Made by a program: the position numbers and the translations under genes. From Deltaproteobacteria bacterium (lineage in GTDB: Bacteria; Desulfobacterota; Syntrophia; Syntrophales; UBA8958): a stretch of DNA of 43,511 bases. The DNA lies in the NCBI GenBank assembly GCA_029561465.1, contig JAKQIZ010000144.1, positions 1-43,511 of the forward strand, read 5' to 3'. The notes under the pieces are model-generated. The model did no database searches. It worked only from the letters and a program-made list of their open reading frames with translations, and had not been told where the DNA came from. This document shows positions 40,083 through 43,511 of this stretch, piece after piece; position 1 is the stretch's first letter, and each line of letters opens with the position of its first letter.

Positions 40083-41900
40083 TCAAAGAAGGTCGCTTAT
40101 TGCCCCGGCCGGGTCGCTGGGGAAATGGAAGCGGATCACCCGGCGTCCCCGGTCGCGGAGCGCCCGGCGGTCTCCCATGGCCTGAGCGGCCTTGAGCGCG
40201 CCGAAGGTCAGAAATGACGCATCCTGTCCGGGTTCGTCGGGGATGGAGATGTCTTCCGCATCGCCGGCGGTGAACTGGATGAAGAGGCCGCCGCCCCCGT
40301 CGCCCTTGTGCAACTGTCCGGTGGAGTGGAGATACCGGGGGCCGTAGCCCGCCGTCGTGGCCAGCCGCCGGCGGTCCCTGATCTTCCGCCGCAGCCCCGC
40401 CAGCGCCCGGTCCAGCGCCGGGGTGGGGGTGACGTAGGCCTGGAGGGCGACGTAATCCCCGGCCTTGCCCTGGGCCAGAAAATCCGCCAGGGAGGGATGC
40501 TCCCCGTAAATGTCCCATTGCGCAGACGACCAGGCGGGTTTTTCCCCGGGGAGACGTCCCGTCTCCCGGTAGGCGGCGGTCATTTCCCGGGCGAGGGCCT
40601 TGGCGGCCTCCACGTCGGGCTGGTCGAAGGGATTGATCCCCAGGCGCCGGCCGGCGACGGCCGTGGCCATCTCCCAGATAAAGATCTGCCCGCCCAGTTC
40701 GTAGGGATCGGCCAAAGTTATCTTCAGGACGGGGTGTCTCGCCCGGCGGAGGGCGGCCAGCAGCTCTTCCTGAGGTCTGTCGCCGCCCAAGCCGACAGCG
40801 ATGAAGACCCGGTCATCGCCGTAGCTCTCCGGCGATCCCGGCGGTTCGCCGACGATGGGAACGATGCCCCGGCCCTCCTTGCCGGTGCTTTCTGCGAGCA
40901 ACTGCTCCAGCCAGGCTCCGAAACTCGCCAGGGGCGGGGAGAAGAAAAAGGTCGCCTTGTCCCGGCCCGTCCGGGCCAGCTCGCCCAACGCCGTCCCGAG
41001 GACAGCGGCGTCGCTCAACGTTTCCGTTGCCCGGGTTTCGGGGCGGTCCGGTCGTTCCGGGCGGGACCTTCCCCCTTCCATCTTTTCCCGTTGCGTTGCC
41101 GGTAAGGCTTCCTGGCCATGCCACCCTCCGGCCCCCGGACGGGTTGATATTCCGAGCGGGACGGCGTTTCCGGCAAACGCCCGGCCGGCGGCCGCGGCGT
41201 CTGGACGCGTCCCGGCACCGGCCGTAGCGGCTTCGGCCAGGAGTCGTTTTACATCCACGCCGATCAGGGCGGCCGGGACGATGCCGAAGCAGGACAGGGC
41301 GGAGTAGCGTCCCCCGATGTCCGGATCGTTGAGAAAGGTGTGGCGGAAGTGGAGCCGCTCCGCCCAGGCGGCGATGCCGCTCCCCGGATCGGTGATCGCG
41401 GTGAAATGCCGCCCCGCCGCTTCCGGACCCATGCCGGCCCGGACCTGATTGTAGAAGTATTTCATCAGGGAGAAGGTCTCGACGGTGCCCCCGGACTTGG
41501 TGGAGACGATGAAGAGGGTCCGGGCGAGGTCGAGACTTCGGGCGCGGGCCAGTACGGTGCCGGGATCGGTGGTGTCGAGGATGGTCAGTTCCGGAAAGCC
41601 CGGCCGGACGCCGAAGGTCTTCCGGAAGGTCTCCGGGGCGAGGCTGGAGCCCCCCATCCCCAGGAGGATCGCCTGGACATAGCCATCCCGCCGGATGGAG
41701 TTCGCCCATTGGCAGATCTCCGCCAGGCGGGCGGGCATGTTTTCGGGGCAATCCAGCCACCCCAGGCGATCGGCGATCTCCGTGGGCGCGGGTTTCCAAA
41801 CCGTATGGTCCCGCTTCCAGATCCGGTCCATGATCCCTTCCGGGAGAATATCCGCCCGGGCGACATCGATCGCCAATTCAGCTCCATAGATCTGAATCAT
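40083..41900 (-). CDS. pgi: Glucose-6-phosphate isomerase (transaldolase-fusion type)
   Basis: A 605-residue isomerase interconverting glucose 6-phosphate and fructose 6-phosphate. Two SIS domains are seen through LLGMGGSSLAPETF, IVSTKSGGTVETFS and DPGSGIAAWA, and the C-terminal RYLHSTGQLHKGDGGGGLF matches the isomerase part of transaldolase/Pgi fusions rather than classical Pgi. No transaldolase is attached or adjacent. Residues about 228-296 (nt about 41010-41220) are an insertion rich in Ala, Gly, Arg and Pro between the SIS domains. ATG 41900 is chosen over TTG 41906. gatB lies upstream on the same strand after about 195 bases. Confidence 0.88.
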   Translation of the reverse strand: MIQIYGAELAIDVARADILPEGIMDRIWKRDHTVWKPAPTEIADRLGWLDCPENMPARLAEICQWANSIRRDGYVQAILLGMGGSSLAPETFRKTFGVRPGFPELTILDTTDPGTVLARARSLDLARTLFIVSTKSGGTVETFSLMKYFYNQVRAGMGPEAAGRHFTAITDPGSGIAAWAERLHFRHTFLNDPDIGGRYSALSCFGIVPAALIGVDVKRLLAEAATAGAGTRPDAAAAGRAFAGNAVPLGISTRPGAGGWHGQEALPATQREKMEGGRSRPERPDRPETRATETLSDAAVLGTALGELARTGRDKATFFFSPPLASFGAWLEQLLAESTGKEGRGIVPIVGEPPGSPESYGDDRVFIAVGLGGDRPQEELLAALRRARHPVLKITLADPYELGGQIFIWEMATAVAGRRLGINPFDQPDVEAAKALAREMTAAYRETGRLPGEKPAWSSAQWDIYGEHPSLADFLAQGKAGDYVALQAYVTPTPALDRALAGLRRKIRDRRRLATTAGYGPRYLHSTGQLHKGDGGGGLFIQFTAGDAEDISIPDEPGQDASFLTFGALKAAQAMGDRRALRDRGRRVIRFHFPSDPAGAISDLL

Positions 41901-42095
41901 GTTCAAGAATCCTCGCCGTAGCGGCGCTACGTCCGCGGTTTGGCTTGATCGGCCAAGAACGATACAACCTGAATCCGAGTGCCACCTTACTAACTTTATT
42001 TCATGACCGGCCCTTATGCTCCCTTCCGACGGCGGTGCGCCATCAGGTCATGGACGGTTGCCCGGGATGCCGCTCAGTCTCCCCGGCCGGCGCCA

Positions 42096-43511
42096 TTAAG
42101 GGGATCCCGCGGCGAACTTGTCGTTAAGCAGCTCCCGGATGATCTTCGGATTGGCCTTACCCTCGGAGGCCTGCATCACCCGGCCGATGAGAAAACCCAT
42201 GGCCTTGCCCTGGCCGCCTCGGAAATCTTCCACCGCCGCCTGATTGGCCGCCAGGACCTGGTCGATGAGCTCGCCCAGGGCGTCGCGATCCGACACCTGG
42301 CGGAAGCCCCGGGACCGGACGATCTCCTCCGGGGCGGCGTCGCTTTCAAAGAGGGCGGTCAGGACCTCCCGAGCGGCGTGGGCATTGATCTCGTCCCGGG
42401 ACAGCATATGGAGCAGCGCGGCGAGGCGGGCGGGGGAGACGGGGGAGTTGCCCAGCTCCCGGCCGCGGTCTTTCACGGCGGGGGCCAGTTGCGTGGTCAG
42501 CCAGTGCATGGCGGTCCGGGGGGCGATTCCCGCCTCGATGAGGGCCTCGAAATAGGAGGCCAGTTCCGGATCGGCGCTCAAGTAGGTCGCCTCCTCCCCG
42601 GTGAGCCCGTACCGGGCCATGAAGCGTTCGGCCCGTACCGTAGGCATCTCGGGAAGACGGGACCGCATCGTTTCGATCCAGGCCGGCGACAGCTCGATGA
42701 CCGGGACCGCCGGATCGGGGATGCAGGGTCCCTCGAACTTGGCCCGCATGGGGAAGGTGGCCTTCTTGTCGGGGTCCCACAGGCGGGTATGGAGGACCAC
42801 CTCCTCCCCGGCCTGGACGGAGGCGCTCTGCCGGCCGATCTCGTAGGCGATGGCGTCGCCCACGTGGCGGACGGAGTTCATGTTTTTCACCTCCACCTTG
42901 GTGTTCATCTGCTCCGTGCCCCGGGGCCGGACGGAGATGTTGGCATCGACGCGCATGGTGCCGTTCTCCATGCTGCACTCCGAGGCTCCGGCGTAGCGCA
43001 CCTGGGTCCGGAGGGCCTTGAGAAACTCCATGGCGTGATGGGGCGTCCGGAAGTCCGGTTCGGTGACGATCTCCACGAGCGGCGCCCCGGCGCGGTTGAA
43101 ATCCACCAGGCTGATGGGCGTCCGCCCCTCCATTTCATGCACCAGCTTGGCCACGTCCTCTTCCATATGGATGTGGTGGATCCGCAGCCGCTTCTGGGTG
43201 CCGTCTTCATCGGTGATGTCGATCCCGCCGCCCCGGGACAGGGGGAGATGGGCCTGGGACAACTGATAGCCTTTGGGAAGATCGGGATAGTAATATACCT
43301 TCTGATCGAAGGCGCTCCGGGGCTGGAGCTCCGCGCCCAAGGCGAGACAGAGGAGCGCCGCCTTTTCCAAGGCGGCCTGGCTGAACCGGGGGATGGCCCC
43401 GGGAAACCACAGGCAGATCGGGCAGGTGTTGGCGTTGGGTTCCGCGGCGGGGTCGTTGGGGCAATCGCAGAACATCTTCGTCGGGCAATTCAGTTCGATG
43501 TGGATCTCCAA
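42096..43511 (-). CDS. gatB: Aspartyl/glutamyl-tRNA amidotransferase subunit B, 5' end outside window
   Basis: GatB binds the misacylated tRNA and, with GatA and GatC, converts Glu-tRNA-Gln or Asp-tRNA-Asn to the amidated form. The visible 471 codons start inside the family's first strand (EIHIELNCPTKMFCDC), so only a few N-terminal residues lie beyond the window. The zinc-binding cysteines (CDCPND, CPICL) are present, as are YYYPDLPKGYQLSQ and the C-terminal YqeY-like domain ending RVMQASEGKANPKIIRELL. Its presence is consistent with a non-discriminating GltX. Confidence 0.95.
   Translation of the reverse strand: MEIHIELNCPTKMFCDCPNDPAAEPNANTCPICLWFPGAIPRFSQAALEKAALLCLALGAELQPRSAFDQKVYYYPDLPKGYQLSQAHLPLSRGGGIDITDEDGTQKRLRIHHIHMEEDVAKLVHEMEGRTPISLVDFNRAGAPLVEIVTEPDFRTPHHAMEFLKALRTQVRYAGASECSMENGTMRVDANISVRPRGTEQMNTKVEVKNMNSVRHVGDAIAYEIGRQSASVQAGEEVVLHTRLWDPDKKATFPMRAKFEGPCIPDPAVPVIELSPAWIETMRSRLPEMPTVRAERFMARYGLTGEEATYLSADPELASYFEALIEAGIAPRTAMHWLTTQLAPAVKDRGRELGNSPVSPARLAALLHMLSRDEINAHAAREVLTALFESDAAPEEIVRSRGFRQVSDRDALGELIDQVLAANQAAVEDFRGGQGKAMGFLIGRVMQASEGKANPKIIRELLNDKFAAGSP

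Noticed and set aside
1-43511. tRNA, rRNA or CRISPR loci
   Set aside because: No T-loop-like GGTTCRANTCC sequence in a clover-leaf context, no rRNA sequence and no regularly spaced direct repeats were seen.

Overview
The window looks like a chromosomal segment of a GC-rich anaerobic deltaproteobacterium (Desulfobacterota, perhaps a Syntrophales relative). I infer this from the mix of a tandem-domain ThyX, PAS/HD-GYP and PAS/GGDEF signalling proteins, a phosphotransbutyrylase/butyrate kinase operon, a complete branched-chain amino acid ABC operon, and a phosphoglucose isomerase of the type seen in transaldolase fusions. No rRNA, tRNA or CRISPR is visible, so the assignment is tentative. Most genes are GC-rich. 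By eye, 20340-22620 is strikingly AT-rich, and 22620-26600 and 36000-40020 are intermediate.

Layout. 1-4051 (+): a PIN/TRAM membrane protein cut by the window edge and closed by a strong terminator, then ispD, ispF, a 32-codon coupled ORF, and gltX. 4198-5556 (+): a ClC-family protein in which both glutamates used for proton coupling are valine. 5602-12356 (-): a compact gene row, read from right to left, of PAS-HD-GYP sensor, tandem thyX, class I glutamine amidotransferase, ampG, and an L,D-transpeptidase-like protein with its own likely promoter. 12817-19357 (+): der, then livKHMGF, with three REP-like hairpin cores between livG and livF, followed by a cupin gene. 19898-20392: no convincing gene, but a TetR-type operator array and a 126-bp element with 17-bp terminal inverted repeats and a 6-bp target duplication. 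20393-22647 (-): an AT-rich secreted S9 peptidase and an ankyrin fragment, probably acquired. 22622-26445 (-): a PAS-GGDEF protein, an enoyl-CoA hydratase/isomerase and a DASS transporter. 26634-30563 (+): an EamA transporter, a tyrosine-decarboxylase-like enzyme and a SAM methyltransferase, a possible amine-producing locus. 30830-34812: a LysR regulator divergent from ptb-ptb-buk. 34843-35511 (-): an MBL hydrolase. 36038-40016 (+): a periplasmic-sensor histidine kinase, a 27-codon ORF overlapping both neighbours by ATGA, and a REC-PAS3-HD-GYP response regulator. 40083-43511 (-): pgi and gatB, the latter cut by the window edge.

Functional themes are isoprenoid precursor and tRNA charging, peptidoglycan recycling, amino acid uptake, acyl-phosphate energy metabolism, and cyclic-di-GMP turnover (one GGDEF and two closely similar HD-GYP outputs). 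The most unusual global feature is that six conserved enzymes or transporters (GltX, the L,D-transpeptidase, the glutamine amidotransferase, ThyX, LivM, Pgi) each carry an in-frame, low-complexity Ala/Gly/Pro/Glu/Arg-rich insertion of about 40-85 residues at a different place in the fold. All readings are by eye. No alignment or database search was run.
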